A stretch of DNA of 64,000 nt from Rhodopirellula europaea 6C (GCF_000338295.1 NZ_ANMO01000120.1:62001-126000); one strand, 5' to 3'; positions 36,042 to 45,260 are shown, counted from the first letter of the stretch. Made by a program: numbers and translations. The notes: a model not told the origin generated them from the sequence alone.

Positions 36042-36794
36042 CTAAGCGGCACCCGACTCCTTCACTCCCACCTGCATAATTCCTCCTCTCCCAATCTCCC
36101 CCTCTCCTATACTCCCACTCTCTCTTTCCAAAAACTTCCCTCTGTCCAAAACCATCTGCCTTGATGCGATCCTAGCCACATCGCTGTCGTGCGTGACCAT
36201 CAACATCGTGATGTCGAGTTCCTTGTTGAGACGCTGTAGTAAGCCCTGGACTTGCTCACTGGTTTCCGTATCCAAGCTACCGGTCGGTTCATCCGCAACG
36301 ACGACTTTGGGATGCGCCACGATCGCGCGGGCGATACCAACACGCTGTTCTTGCCCACCGGAAAGTTGACGCGGATAGTGATCGGCTCGATCGCTGAGGC
36401 CCACCGCTTCCAGCGCCAATTCGACTCGCTGCCGACGTTGCGTCGAGGACAATTTCAGCAACAGCGTCGGAAGCTCCACGTTCTCATAAGCGGTCAGTAC
36501 GGGAATCAAGTTGTGAGTTTGGAAGATGTAGCCGAGGTTAGCGGCTCGCCAGTCAGCCAGTTTGCTTCGCGACAACCCGGTCACTTCGGTTCCAGCAACC
36601 GTGATCGTTCCCGAATCGGGCCGGTCGATGCCGCTGACCAGATTCAAGAGCGTGCTTTTGCCTGTGCCACTCGGCCCCATCAACGATACAAACTCGCCCG
36701 CTTCGATGTCCAAATCAATGTTATCGAGAGGAGTAATTGTTTCGTCACCTTTGCGGAAGCTTTTGCTAACGCCACGTAGTTCTACCAATGCCAT
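36042..36794 (-). CDS. LolD/MacB-type ABC transporter ATPase
   Basis: 250 residues. Walker [10 protein letters not shown] is near 40-48, the signature [14 protein letters not shown] near 143-156, Walker [13 protein letters not shown] near 162-173 and the switch His in VTHDSD near 200. It powers the FtsX-type permeases encoded on both sides. The last 25 or so residues ([22 protein letters not shown]) are atypical and are encoded by ten 7-bp repeats (36047-36116), so the C-terminus seems to have been extended by the repeat element. It starts directly after the adaptor stop (36795). Confidence 0.93.
   Translation of the reverse strand: MALVELRGVSKSFRKGDETITPLDNIDLDIEAGEFVSLMGPSGTGKSTLLNLVSGIDRPDSGTITVAGTEVTGLSRSKLADWRAANLGYIFQTHNLIPVLTAYENVELPTLLLKLSSTQRRQRVELALEAVGLSDRADHYPRQLSGGQEQRVGIARAIVAHPKVVVADEPTGSLDTETSEQVQGLLQRLNKELDITMLMVTHDSDVARIASRQMVLDRGKFLERESGSIGEGEIGRGGIMQVGVKESGAA
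36047..36116 (-). repeat. Heptameric repeat forming the 3' end of the ABC ATPase gene
   Basis: Minus-strand 7-mers gggagta, taggaga, gggggag, attggga, gaggagg, aattatg, caggtgg, gagtgaa, ggagtcg, ggtgccg; the last coding residues come from them. Confidence 0.6.
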
Positions 36795-38351
36795 TTATTT
36801 TATCCCGATTGTTTGATCGTCGCCGGTGACATGCACCGGACTTCCTTGTGTTAATCCATCCGACCCGCTGGCAATCAATTTGTCCGTGACCCGCAGCCCT
36901 GACTTGATCTCGACCAAGCCATCGGGGCCATCGTTGCCGACTTCCACTGATCGTTGGCGGGCTGTTTCGTCCGCGTCGACCACCCAAGCGAATGAACCGG
37001 ACTCGGTCGATTGAATCAGTTGCTTCGGTGCAAACATCCGCTCCGCTTCCGTCGCCTCACTGGCCGATCGTTCGACTTGCGGAGCCAGGAACGTTGCCGT
37101 GACCAACATTTCGGGACTGACACTGGGCGGCGGATCAATCAGTTCGACCTTCACTTCCAATGTGTTCTTTTGAATGTTTGCCGAACTGGTCGATTGCAGA
37201 ACTCGTCCTCGGATAGGTGCGGATGAAGAAGCCGTTTCGATTTCGACCGGCTGCCCCGGCGTGACCATTGGCACATCTTCCAATCGAACATCAGCCCGGA
37301 CTTGCAAGCGATCGGGGTCGTACATTTCAATCACCGTGCCCGAGCTTTGTCCCGCCATGGCATCCAGTCCCATCACGCGAGTGCCCGGCGCTGCGACCAG
37401 TCGCAAGACTCGTCCGTCCATGGGTGCGCGAACTACGTTTCGCTCAAGCGCCAATTCAGCCTGTCGCACTCGCAGTTTCGCTTCGTCTCGCAGCGCGATA
37501 GCGGATTCAACCTTTGCTTCGGCTTCCTGAAACTGTCGATTCTCTTCGACCAACAACTCGCGTTGTCGTTGCAAGGCGTCCACTTTCCGTTTCAGCGTAT
37601 CGACCTCCGACTGCAAGTTAGGTTGTCGCTGCCGCAACTCTTGCATGTTCGCATGTGCGGCGGCATGTTCACTTTCCGCCTGTCGGACGATCCGTCCTGC
37701 AATGGCGTTTTCAGCCGCCTGCTTCCCTTCCATGCTACTGTGCGCGAAGTTAACATTCGCTTCGGCGGCTTCGATCAAAAATGGCAACTTTGCCACTTCC
37801 GTCTTCGCTCTCGCGAGTGTGCTTTGGGCATCCGCCAGCGGAACCTCCAGATGCACCGGATTGTCAATCCGAATCTTGGCCGCGTTTCGTTCAGCGATCG
37901 CACGGTTCAATTCTCCTTCGCGAATCGCCAGCGAGTTTTTGGCCTGCTGGACATCCAACTCCGCGTCAATGGCGATCAGCTTAGCGATCGCTTCGTCTTT
38001 TTCGACACGCTGTCCTTCGACAACAAGCAATTCTTCAATGACCCCGGGAGCCAACGCCGCCACACTGATCGCCGTCGGTCGCGGTTCGATCCAACCCGGC
38101 GATTGAAACAGAGTGGTTCCCGCCTGCTGCACCTCCGCTCGCTTGACAATCACAGGCACGACCGTGACCGACCGCTGCGGCATCAACTGTCGTCCCGCCG
38201 CCGCTGCCAGCAGGCCGACAAAGCCAACGATGATCGCTAGCGGCAGCACATAACGAGTGCCCCAACGCTTGCGACGCGGCTTCGTCGCTACCGACTCGCT
38301 CGCGGGCGAGCGATCGAGAGCCAGTTGACTGAGATCGAGGGGAGCAGCCAT
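36795..38351 (-). CDS. HlyD/MacA-type periplasmic adaptor of the ABC exporter
   Basis: 518 residues. A basic N-terminus (KPRRKRWG) and one membrane anchor (about 33-53) are followed by a lipoyl half (GVIEELLVVEGQRVEKDEAIAKL), a long coiled-coil hairpin (about 125-310, rich in Ala, Glu, Gln and Arg), the second lipoyl half (VVRAPMDGRVLRLVAAPGTRV) and a beta-barrel domain. It joins an inner-membrane transporter to an outer-membrane channel. It is encoded between the lipoprotein and the ATPase with spacings of 2 and 0 bp, so these are one operon. No channel gene is present here. Confidence 0.9.
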   Translation of the reverse strand: MAAPLDLSQLALDRSPASESVATKPRRKRWGTRYVLPLAIIVGFVGLLAAAAGRQLMPQRSVTVVPVIVKRAEVQQAGTTLFQSPGWIEPRPTAISVAALAPGVIEELLVVEGQRVEKDEAIAKLIAIDAELDVQQAKNSLAIREGELNRAIAERNAAKIRIDNPVHLEVPLADAQSTLARAKTEVAKLPFLIEAAEANVNFAHSSMEGKQAAENAIAGRIVRQAESEHAAAHANMQELRQRQPNLQSEVDTLKRKVDALQRQRELLVEENRQFQEAEAKVESAIALRDEAKLRVRQAELALERNVVRAPMDGRVLRLVAAPGTRVMGLDAMAGQSSGTVIEMYDPDRLQVRADVRLEDVPMVTPGQPVEIETASSSAPIRGRVLQSTSSANIQKNTLEVKVELIDPPPSVSPEMLVTATFLAPQVERSASEATEAERMFAPKQLIQSTESGSFAWVVDADETARQRSVEVGNDGPDGLVEIKSGLRVTDKLIASGSDGLTQGSPVHVTGDDQTIGIK

Positions 38352-38353
38352 GG

Positions 38354-38884
38354 CTAGTCCTTCTTTAAGAAAATCTTACTAGCCGCAACAGTCAGATTGC
38401 CTTGGTCGTCGCGCCGAGCTTTGCCTTTGACAACGACCTTCGACAGTTCTTTGACATTCAAAAATTCACGAGCGTCCTGGGTCACTGGTTTGCCGGAATC
38501 ATCGACAATCTTCACCGTCGCGATGTTCTGCTTGACCGCGTCGGTTTCGCAGCAGTAATCCCACGGCGTCGGGCATCCTTCCTCGTCCGCACAGTACGGA
38601 ACTTTGGGATCGACAATTGTGAACGCGGCAAGACCTTTGACGAACGGTTCGCTCGAACCGCCGATCAAGCCCACGAGCGTGACGTCCTGGCCGTCCTCGG
38701 TTTTCTCTCGAGCTTCACCAACCGGCATCGCACCAGCGGGTTCCGTTTCAGCTTCATACTGCGTCTTTCCAGAATCCAGGTCATAGCGATTGTGACTCGG
38801 CCCCTCCGCAACGCCGGTTCCGTCTTTGCAGCCAACCGCCAGTAGGGCCACCAACGAGAGGCTCAAACAAACAATCATCTTCAT
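38354..38884 (-). CDS. Cys-containing lipoprotein of the ABC exporter operon
   Basis: 176 residues. The signal peptide ends in LLAVGC (Cys19). The mature part has a small beta-rich domain (about 65-176) in the OB-fold size range, with a Cys cluster in the middle: [19 protein letters not shown] (about 107-125), four Cys that could bind metal. It ends KIFLKKD. I do not recognise the family. Position between an FtsX permease and the adaptor, 2 bp from the latter, makes it a candidate substrate-binding or accessory part of the exporter. Confidence 0.75.
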   Translation of the reverse strand: MKMIVCLSLSLVALLAVGCKDGTGVAEGPSHNRYDLDSGKTQYEAETEPAGAMPVGEAREKTEDGQDVTLVGLIGGSSEPFVKGLAAFTIVDPKVPYCADEEGCPTPWDYCCETDAVKQNIATVKIVDDSGKPVTQDAREFLNVKELSKVVVKGKARRDDQGNLTVAASKIFLKKD

Positions 38885-38909
38885 TTCAATTCTCCAAAAA
38901 AGGATAGTG

Positions 38910-38944
38910 CTAAATCTTCAATCTCAAATCAACAATTTGCAATC
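38910..38944 (-). repeat. Heptameric degenerate repeat
   Basis: Minus-strand gattgca, aattgtt, gatttga, gattgaa and gatttag, between the first permease gene and the lipoprotein gene. Confidence 0.65.
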
Positions 38945-38947
38945 ATC

Positions 38948-40102
38948 TCAAACTGCTTTCAAACTCGTTGCGACTTCGGCTCGCAACGCTTTGAGCGCCG
39001 GGGGTAACGCACCCAAGACGCCTAACAACAATCCAACGCCGCAACCGATCAAGATGGCGACGCTGTCGATGCGTATCGTGAACGCACCCATTGTGAATCG
39101 GACCGCCATGCCATTGAGCATCGTCAGAGCGATCACACCGGACAGCAATGATCCCGCTGCCGCCAACAAAACACCTTCTTGCACTAGGCTGATCAAGATC
39201 GCTCGACGGCGATATCCGACCGCTTGCAACGTCGCGATTTCTCGAATTCGACCAGCCACCGCGCCGTACATCATGTTCAGTCCGGCAAAAATTCCCGCGC
39301 CGGATACCAGTACCACCACGAACCATGCCAACAGGCGGACCGGTTTGTAGTGCTGTTGAAGCGACGCGTAGTAATCCGTTTCGCGAATCGCTCGCAGTTC
39401 AAGGTCGGTGCGTTCCTTGCAAAACAACTCGACCTCGGCTGCCGAACTTTGTGGCGACAACAACATCGCCACCAGACTTAAATCTTGTCTTTTGGTAGCC
39501 GTCTGGAAGTCGCCAAGCTTGCACCAGATCTCAGATTCGTACGCCGCACCACCTGCGGCAAACCGTCCGCTGATCTGCCACCGACGACCTTCAAATTCAA
39601 CGCTCTGGCCGATGGCCATCGCATCGTCCGAGCTACCAAGCTTGGCCGCCGCGAGCCTTCCCACGATGACTTCGCCATCGCCGGGCCAGTCGCCTTCAGT
39701 CAATTTGACGCGGCGGCGAACCAGCGGAGTGGACAACGTTACGCCGCGAACCAACCCCAAACCTCCGTCGCCTTCATCGGTCTTCACTCGCGTTCCCAGA
39801 TACAACTCCGGCGAAACGTTCGTGATGCCGAATCGCTTCACGGCTCCGTCCAAACTGGCGGTCAACAAAGACGGAGTCCGTGCGGCGATCGACGAGTTCT
39901 CAATGTTTTCTTCCGAGTTCACGGAATACACCAAGACGACATCTTCATCTCCGCTCACTGTCAACGATTGCTCCAAACCACGGATGAACCCGACGACGAC
40001 AAAGACCAGCATCACCACCGTTGCCAAGGCAACGAGTGTCAATGCCGTCCGCATCGGCCGCCGAGCCAGATTACGAACACCGTATTCCCAGGGGAGAAGC
40101 AT
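38948..40102 (-). CDS. FtsX/MacB-type ABC transporter permease (first permease of the operon)
   Basis: 384 residues from the ATG at 40102 ([16 protein letters not shown]); the longer frame to 40171 runs through 7-bp repeats. TM1 at about 20-42 ([20 protein letters not shown]), a periplasmic domain of about 210 residues, then three helices with [27 protein letters not shown], the conserved FtsX coupling region. Only low similarity to the second permease at 34863 is visible outside the membrane parts. With the ATPase, adaptor and lipoprotein it forms a MacAB-like tripartite exporter. Confidence 0.88.
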   Translation of the reverse strand: MLLPWEYGVRNLARRPMRTALTLVALATVVMLVFVVVGFIRGLEQSLTVSGDEDVVLVYSVNSEENIENSSIAARTPSLLTASLDGAVKRFGITNVSPELYLGTRVKTDEGDGGLGLVRGVTLSTPLVRRRVKLTEGDWPGDGEVIVGRLAAAKLGSSDDAMAIGQSVEFEGRRWQISGRFAAGGAAYESEIWCKLGDFQTATKRQDLSLVAMLLSPQSSAAEVELFCKERTDLELRAIRETDYYASLQQHYKPVRLLAWFVVVLVSGAGIFAGLNMMYGAVAGRIREIATLQAVGYRRRAILISLVQEGVLLAAAGSLLSGVIALTMLNGMAVRFTMGAFTIRIDSVAILIGCGVGLLLGVLGALPPALKALRAEVATSLKAV

Positions 40103-40106
40103 TTTT

Positions 40107-40210
40107 AATTGAAGATTTGAGATTGGAGAATGAACATTTGGAATGAGGAATGAGGAATGTCGTTTTCTCAACTGCCATTCCTCATTCCCTATTCTCTATT
40201 CCTCATTCCT
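40107..40210. repeat. Heptameric repeats in inverted arrangement
   Basis: Direct 7-mers (aattgaa, gatttga, gattgga, gaatgaa, catttgg, aatgagg, aatgagg, aatgtcg) at 40107-40162 face inverse copies (gccattc, ctcattc, cctattc, tctattc, ctcattc) at 40173-40207. The stop codon of the HMA gene (TGA in gaatgagg) lies inside the second tract. Confidence 0.7.
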
Positions 40211-40553
40211 TCGGCTTGGAAGTGAAAGTGCCGTTAGGAGTGACCATCTTCGTCGGCGTTTTGCCAATGCTCTCCATGATTTCCCAGATACCTTTCGGGC
40301 TGAGCCGAACGCGGTCTTTGGGGATCAACGTGACGGATTGCTTTTCGATGCTGCACTGCACCTTGGCGATTCCTTCTACGCCATCAAAACGCTTGGTGAT
40401 CTTCTTCACACAACCGCCACACATCTCGCCCACCGTCATCACGGTGTTCGTTTTTTCTCGCTCGGCACTCGACGCGACCGAGGCCGTCAAAACGGAAGCG
40501 ACCATCAATACAACCCCGGCGACGAGGCCAGTTCTTCGGGACAAACTCAACAT
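40203..40553 (-). CDS. Exported heavy-metal-associated (HMA) domain protein
   Basis: 116 residues from the ATG at 40553, with AAGGAG 8 nt upstream. A signal peptide (LVAGVVLMVASVLTASVASSA) is followed by one HMA domain with the metal motif EMCGGCVKK (CxxC) and a conserved tail PNGTFTSKPKE. HMA domains bind Cu(I), Zn(II) or Hg(II). Export is unusual for an HMA chaperone and suggests a CusF- or MerP-like role. A paralogue at 52586 shares layout and tail. It lies between the Cys-rich protein gene and the first ABC permease gene, so the exporter may handle a soft metal. Confidence 0.85.
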   Translation of the reverse strand: MLSLSRRTGLVAGVVLMVASVLTASVASSAEREKTNTVMTVGEMCGGCVKKITKRFDGVEGIAKVQCSIEKQSVTLIPKDRVRLSPKGIWEIMESIGKTPTKMVTPNGTFTSKPKE

Positions 40554-40725
40554 GCCAAAACTCCTTTTGGAAAGGCACACACGGACAACATGACTCAATC
40601 ACGCGCGAACGTCGCGCGCAGACTGTGAGCCATGAAAGATTCAAGACAGAGAGACGGAGAAAGGGTCGATCTTCGTCAGCAACCAAGTGCGTACACTCAG
40701 CTCGCCTGCGAAGAGAATGATCCGT

Positions 40726-41115
40726 CTAGATCAGCCAGGATTGGTACGCAATGCGCGCACTTCGGCCACAGAAAAATGGACTCGGTGACTTCCGCCACTG
40801 ATGTTCAGCAGCAGAACGCATCGACGACAGACAACCTGCCGGTTGAAGTGACGCGGGAATGAATCCCACGAAAACTGCTGTTAGACTTGGCGATTGGTCG
40901 CCAGCTTCAACGACTGCACCATCACACAGGCAATCTTGACAATCGCATTCTCCCGACGGAGGCGATTCGGGTGAAGGTGCGTCGTGCGAACAGCATTCGC
41001 ACGACGTGGACTTATGCACGTCACCACCGCCGTTGTTCGCCTGACAGGCGAAACAACGAATCGGGCAAGCCAGCAAGCTGACAAGCAAGACGATGGTGAG
41101 GGTTAAGCGGAACAT
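40726..41115 (-). CDS. Cys-rich exported protein with QSWLI tail
   Basis: 129 residues. A signal-like start (MFRLTLTIVLLVSLLACPIRCFAC) is followed by CECCSHDA and ECDCQDCLCDG clusters (about 38-65), a non-charged stretch (SLTAVFVGFIPASLQP), and the end RIAYQSWLI. It aligns with the protein at 58914 (MFRLLLLSFIALRVVACPVFC, end RVAHSSWLL), which also heads a metal-export operon. The function is unknown; I infer extracytoplasmic metal binding or sensing. It is the first gene of the HMA-ABC operon, 172 bp before the HMA start. Confidence 0.7.
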   Translation of the reverse strand: MFRLTLTIVLLVSLLACPIRCFACQANNGGGDVHKSTSCECCSHDAPSPESPPSGECDCQDCLCDGAVVEAGDQSPSLTAVFVGFIPASLQPAGCLSSMRSAAEHQWRKSPSPFFCGRSARIAYQSWLI

Positions 41116-41191
41116 TGCTGGAGTTTACTTAGAACAAAAGTCTGCGACTAGGCTGATTATCGGTCATCGCACTAATCAAACTTGGGCGTTG

Positions 41192-43588
41192 CTACTGTCC
41201 AAACAGCAAAAATCCCAGGGTTTGTCGGGTTTCTTGGACTTCGGCAGCGTCCCCTAGAAAACTTTCCGAATCACTGGAAATGTCGGACGCCGGTAGCTTG
41301 GTGAGCACCTCGTCGTAGAACTTCGCGAACCAAGCTCCCCGAAGTAGTTTGCCTGTCATCAACGATTGCGGCGTCCAGAACTCGACCCTCGGATGTTCGT
41401 CCAAGTTCAGTAAGTCTGCGTTTTGAACCCGCCAATCGCCAATGGCGGCGAGTCGCAGATCTTGAGCTTCCGCAAGTTGCGGATCATTGCCTCCGACGAT
41501 TTCCTTGAGTTGACTTAACCGCGCCTTCAATTTGCTTTCATCCAATTCAATCGGCTGCATCGCACCGACCAACCCAATGATCGGTTTGCTCGGGTCTATC
41601 TTTCCCCACCACAAACTGGTTTCGGGGAAGACGGTCGCAAATGTGTCGGCAATCATGGTGAACTCACGCTGCCCCATCTGATAAACCGGCAGCCACTGGC
41701 AAAACAATCCATCGTCGTTCAATCGCTCGGCCGCAGCAACGTAGTGCTCGCGAGTGTAGAGGTATCCGGTTTCACTTTCCCACGGCACGAACAAATCCGA
41801 AACGATCACATCAAACCGCTGGTCCGTTCCCAACAGAAAATGCCTTGCATCATCCGTCGTCACATGCACGCGATCATTGTCCAAGACGTGGTCGTTTCGA
41901 CGGCCGAGTTCCCGTGCCGCGGCGGTCACGTCGGCTATCAATTCGACAATTTCAATCCGCTCGGTTTCTTGATGATGAACCGCGCCAGCGGCCGTGACTC
42001 CGGTGCCCATGCCGAGAAACAGGACCTCCTGCGGATAGGCATGCAACAACATCGGCAACCTCGCTTGTCGCCGCTCCCGCATCGCATCTGCACCGGTGCC
42101 ACCGAGTCGGTAGTGTAGATTCTGGCGGATGTACCAAGCATCGCTCTCCTTGCTGCGAGTCACGTCAATCCAACCATAGGCCGACTCTCGCCGCGTCAAG
42201 AACACTTCGTTGGCATCGCGCCCCAGCGTTGACCAAGACGGCATCGCCACCGCAGTCACCGCGATGCACAACACGCCGAACGTTACCGCGGCCACGCTTG
42301 GATATCGTCGCTGCCGAGGCCAAACCAAGATCGGCACGGCCATCAACAGCACCGACGCGGTCAAAAAGCCGCCCCACAGCCCAATCGTGGGCAGCATGAT
42401 GAAGCTGGCCGAAAGCGATCCCAACGCCGCTCCGATCGCGTTGACCATCGCCAAAGTTCCGATCACTCGCCCCGTGGCATTTCGATCACTCAAGACTTGC
42501 CACGTCGCCGGAAAGATCATTCCGCAAACGGTCACGGGGACAATGATGAAACCGAGCACCAATGCAAAACCGCGAAGCAAATGTTCGACGAACGAATCAC
42601 CGACCGTGAAATAACCAAGCCTCGTCACATTGACGAACAACGCCAGGGTGATGCAGCAGGTGATCGCACCGGAGACACCGCACCAGAACAGAATCAACTC
42701 CGCCCGTGTTCGCTTGACCAGCCATGCGACGATCGCCGAACCCAACGCCAGCGACAACAGGAACACGGCGACGACATTGCCGAAGGTGTAAGTGCTGTTG
42801 TGAAAGACCAGTGAAAAAAGCCGCGTGTAGAGAATCTCGAGCGCCAACGTGATGAAGCCGCTCAGCCCCGCAATCGTCATCATCGCAATGGGACTCGCCG
42901 ATCCGCTCACGTTCACCGAGCCGCCGATCGGGTTTGGTGCTCGCATGGCATCACGTCGCGAAAGACCGATCGCAAGCACACCGATTCCCATCCCGACGCC
43001 CGCCGCCCAGAAGCTACTATGGCTAACGCCAACTCGAACCAGCAACAGATAGGTGCAGATCAGCGTTCCCGCCATCGCTCCGGCGGTGTTCCAAGCGTAA
43101 CCAATCGCTGCGCCACGCGACGGATTGCCAGAACCCAGCGACAGTGCCTGCGACATCAACGGCAACGTCGCACCGAGGGCAATGGTGGCGGGCAAGAAAA
43201 TCGCGATCCCAATGCCGGCGCGGCTGAACCATTGCCACGCTTGACTCTCGTCGCTCATCCACCGAATCACCACCGGCGACTGCAATGCGTCGAACAACGA
43301 TGGCACGAGCAACGCCCAAGACGCCGCCAGAATTTCACACCCGCCGAACCATCGCAGTGGGCGTCCGAATTGACAAAGCCGACTACCGACGCCGTATCCG
43401 GTCGCAAGCCCAAAGAACAAACTCGCCAACACCACGCTGCCAGCCAACACCGTGTGACCGAACAATAACCCCGCCTGCCGCGTCCAGGAAATTTCGTAGA
43501 CCAGCGTCGTCGCTCCCGAAATCAGGAACAACCCATGCAACAATGTCGTCGTGCGACGACTCGCGATGAATCGACTTGTTTGCTCCAT
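41192..43588 (-). CDS. Membrane protein fused to a spermidine-synthase-like domain
   Basis: 798 residues. About 12 hydrophobic segments occupy the first 490 residues, in an MFS-like arrangement (GHTVLAGSVVLASLFFGLATGYG, later PVTVCGMIFPATWQVL). The soluble C-terminal half (about 505-740) has the aminopropyltransferase/methyltransferase fold: LFLGMGTGVTAAGAV, IVELIADV, TTDDARHFLL and DVIVSDLFVPW. Such fusions are common in planctomycetes; their reaction is not established, and polyamine synthesis should not be assumed. It ends 76 bp upstream of the Cys-rich gene on the same strand and has its own role, as far as can be told. Confidence 0.88.
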   Translation of the reverse strand: MEQTSRFIASRRTTTLLHGLFLISGATTLVYEISWTRQAGLLFGHTVLAGSVVLASLFFGLATGYGVGSRLCQFGRPLRWFGGCEILAASWALLVPSLFDALQSPVVIRWMSDESQAWQWFSRAGIGIAIFLPATIALGATLPLMSQALSLGSGNPSRGAAIGYAWNTAGAMAGTLICTYLLLVRVGVSHSSFWAAGVGMGIGVLAIGLSRRDAMRAPNPIGGSVNVSGSASPIAMMTIAGLSGFITLALEILYTRLFSLVFHNSTYTFGNVVAVFLLSLALGSAIVAWLVKRTRAELILFWCGVSGAITCCITLALFVNVTRLGYFTVGDSFVEHLLRGFALVLGFIIVPVTVCGMIFPATWQVLSDRNATGRVIGTLAMVNAIGAALGSLSASFIMLPTIGLWGGFLTASVLLMAVPILVWPRQRRYPSVAAVTFGVLCIAVTAVAMPSWSTLGRDANEVFLTRRESAYGWIDVTRSKESDAWYIRQNLHYRLGGTGADAMRERRQARLPMLLHAYPQEVLFLGMGTGVTAAGAVHHQETERIEIVELIADVTAAARELGRRNDHVLDNDRVHVTTDDARHFLLGTDQRFDVIVSDLFVPWESETGYLYTREHYVAAAERLNDDGLFCQWLPVYQMGQREFTMIADTFATVFPETSLWWGKIDPSKPIIGLVGAMQPIELDESKLKARLSQLKEIVGGNDPQLAEAQDLRLAAIGDWRVQNADLLNLDEHPRVEFWTPQSLMTGKLLRGAWFAKFYDEVLTKLPASDISSDSESFLGDAAEVQETRQTLGFLLFGQ

Positions 43589-43638
43589 GCTTCATCCTTG
43601 ATCAGTCGTCGCGACGCGCGTCGAAATACGTCCTGTTA

Positions 43639-44001
43639 TTAATGATGGAATAGGTAGTGCCCCGGGTGCCAGCGATGATGTCGCACCTGAGGTTGAACCA
43701 CTCGATAGCTTCGCTGTAACGGGACTCCGTACGTGCCAACACCGCCATAATAGCCACCGCCGTAACCGTAGTAACCCGACGAATACGATGGCAACGCCGG
43801 ACGCAGAGCTTGCACGCCTCCGTGGTGCCCGAATCCACCGTGATGACCGACATGATGACCGCCGAAATGCCCATGATGTCCGCCCACATGTCCGTGGCCA
43901 CCGAAATGCCCATGGTGGTCGGCGCGAGCCGTTGAAGGACCAACGAATGTGAACGCAGCAATCGCCACCAAAGCGATCGCCCAACTCTTCAAATTTCTCA
44001 T
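43639..44001 (-). CDS. Small Gly/His/Tyr-rich exported protein
   Basis: 120 residues from MRNLKSW (44001); an in-frame ATG two codons earlier is also possible. The signal peptide AIALVAIAAFTFVGPSTARA is followed by a HHGHFGGHGHVGGHHGHF-type region with over 20 His, then Tyr/Gly stretches (SSGYYGYGGGYYGG) and a C-terminus with HHRWHPGHYLFHH. It is of the same class as 10942-11289. Metal sequestration outside the cytoplasm is plausible. It is 50 bp upstream of the membrane/spermidine-synthase fusion gene. Confidence 0.75.
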   Translation of the reverse strand: MRNLKSWAIALVAIAAFTFVGPSTARADHHGHFGGHGHVGGHHGHFGGHHVGHHGGFGHHGGVQALRPALPSYSSGYYGYGGGYYGGVGTYGVPLQRSYRVVQPQVRHHRWHPGHYLFHH

Positions 44002-44364
44002 TTTCAATTTCTACAGGGAGGAAGTTCGCTTTCGCAAACCGAACGATTAATTTGCTCAAACAAGAGCAGGCGAAGTCCGTGCCAAACGCCTCAAATTGGC
44101 GTTTTCCCAATGTTCTGTCGCATTCTCACAGCTCGCACATGGGCAGGCAGGTCAACTTGACGACACTCCGGTGTTGATTTGGTGACACCCAAGACTCCGT
44201 CCTCGATGGCCCCATCGCAGACGCCGAATATTTTCAAGATGGAGTTTCACCATGCCTTTTCTGTACTTTACCCCTCGCCGCTGGCTACAAACACGTCGAC
44301 TCCATGACGCTGGCATAATGGTTGCATTGCCCTAAGGAGTCTCCGATTCTCCCAACCTGAAGGA
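44002..44364. promoter_or_regulatory. Divergent promoter region
   Basis: 363 bp between two divergent His-rich protein genes. AAACGCC (44084-44090) and GGCGTTT (44098-44104) form an inverted repeat upstream of the minus-strand gene, a candidate operator. GGCATAAT near 44310-44317 could be an extended -10 for the plus-strand gene. No ORF is supported. Confidence 0.35.
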
Positions 44365-45117
44365 ATGATGATGCCCCGACGTTTCAACCCAACAATGTTC
44401 TTGAGCCTGATCATTCTCTTGGTGTCAATCACATCGGTCGTGCAGGCACAATTCCATGATTCACCAGCCTTGTACGGAGACTATCGCCCTCCACATTCTC
44501 ATCATGTCGACCCGAATCATTATCCGCATCACTTCCACAGCCATTCGCAATGGGACCACGGGTTCTTAATCGACGAACCCGCGGTCATTCGTCGCTCCAT
44601 CGAGCCGATCGGCAACAATTACGCGTTTCAGAAATCACTCGCCTGCGAACATGCCGCCACCGATGCGACTTTCGGCGGGTGCCCGAATGCCATGCGCTGC
44701 CCGCACGACGCTCGAAACTTCGCTAGCCTTCACGAACCACCGCTCGGCTACGTTCACGCTCACGGTTCAACATCGCCTGCAACGCGTCATCCCCAGTGGC
44801 AGACCCCACTGCGGTCGACCGTCCCCAACGCAAACGCTGTCGACAACCACTATCACGATGACCACAACCATTCGGGTCACGATCATGGGAGCCATGAGCA
44901 TGACGGTCACTCGCATACCGGCGACGCAGCAACGCATCTACCATCCGATCGTGATCCAATCACTTCACCCTCGCTTTCCGATGCAGCAAACGCACCAAGC
45001 ACGATTCGATCACCGAGCATTTGGTCCACTGGGCCTCGGCAACCCGGCACAAGCGACAAGGAAACACAAATCGCCGAGCCCCCGATCGTAATGGACGACC
45101 CGCCGCCCCGTATTTGA
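44365..45117 (+). CDS. His-rich exported protein
   Basis: 250 residues. Signal peptide about 1-28 (FLSLIILLVSITSVVQAQ); GAAGGA lies a few nt before the ATG, and three ATG triplets are stacked, so the exact start is uncertain by one or two codons. The mature part has His throughout, four Cys in the middle (AFQKSLACEHAATD, GGCPNAMRCPHDAR) and a dense HYHDDHNHSGHDHGSHEHDG run at about 170-190, then a Ser/Pro-rich tail. No family recognised. The composition fits extracytoplasmic metal binding. It converges on the ars operon. Confidence 0.7.
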   Translation: MMMPRRFNPTMFLSLIILLVSITSVVQAQFHDSPALYGDYRPPHSHHVDPNHYPHHFHSHSQWDHGFLIDEPAVIRRSIEPIGNNYAFQKSLACEHAATDATFGGCPNAMRCPHDARNFASLHEPPLGYVHAHGSTSPATRHPQWQTPLRSTVPNANAVDNHYHDDHNHSGHDHGSHEHDGHSHTGDAATHLPSDRDPITSPSLSDAANAPSTIRSPSIWSTGPRQPGTSDKETQIAEPPIVMDDPPPRI

Positions 45118-45176
45118 TTTGCGTATTCCGGTATTCACGCATCGCAAGGTAATTTAGTTCGTTACTGTTCGACTTG

Positions 45177-45260
45177 TCATTTCGACAAGTTAAGCAACTC
45201 TCGTTCGACGAACTCACGAATCTCATCCCGCACGCGACGGTAACAATCCAATGCCGCCTC
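45177..45260 (-). pseudogene. arsC: In-frame 3' remnant of arsC beyond an amber codon
   Basis: After the TAG at 45261-45263 the same frame continues for 27 codons as EAALDCYRRVRDEIREFVER and a short Leu/Asn end before TGA at 45177-45179. This is the normal C-terminal helix of LMW-phosphatase-type arsenate reductases, so the gene was about 142 codons long. A single G-to-T change (GAG to TAG) would explain it. Confidence 0.8.

Noticed and set aside
43592-44110. 172-codon ORF overlapping the His-rich gene at 43639
   Set aside because: The overlapping frame at 43639-44001 has a clear signal peptide and repeat structure; this one is Arg-rich noise.
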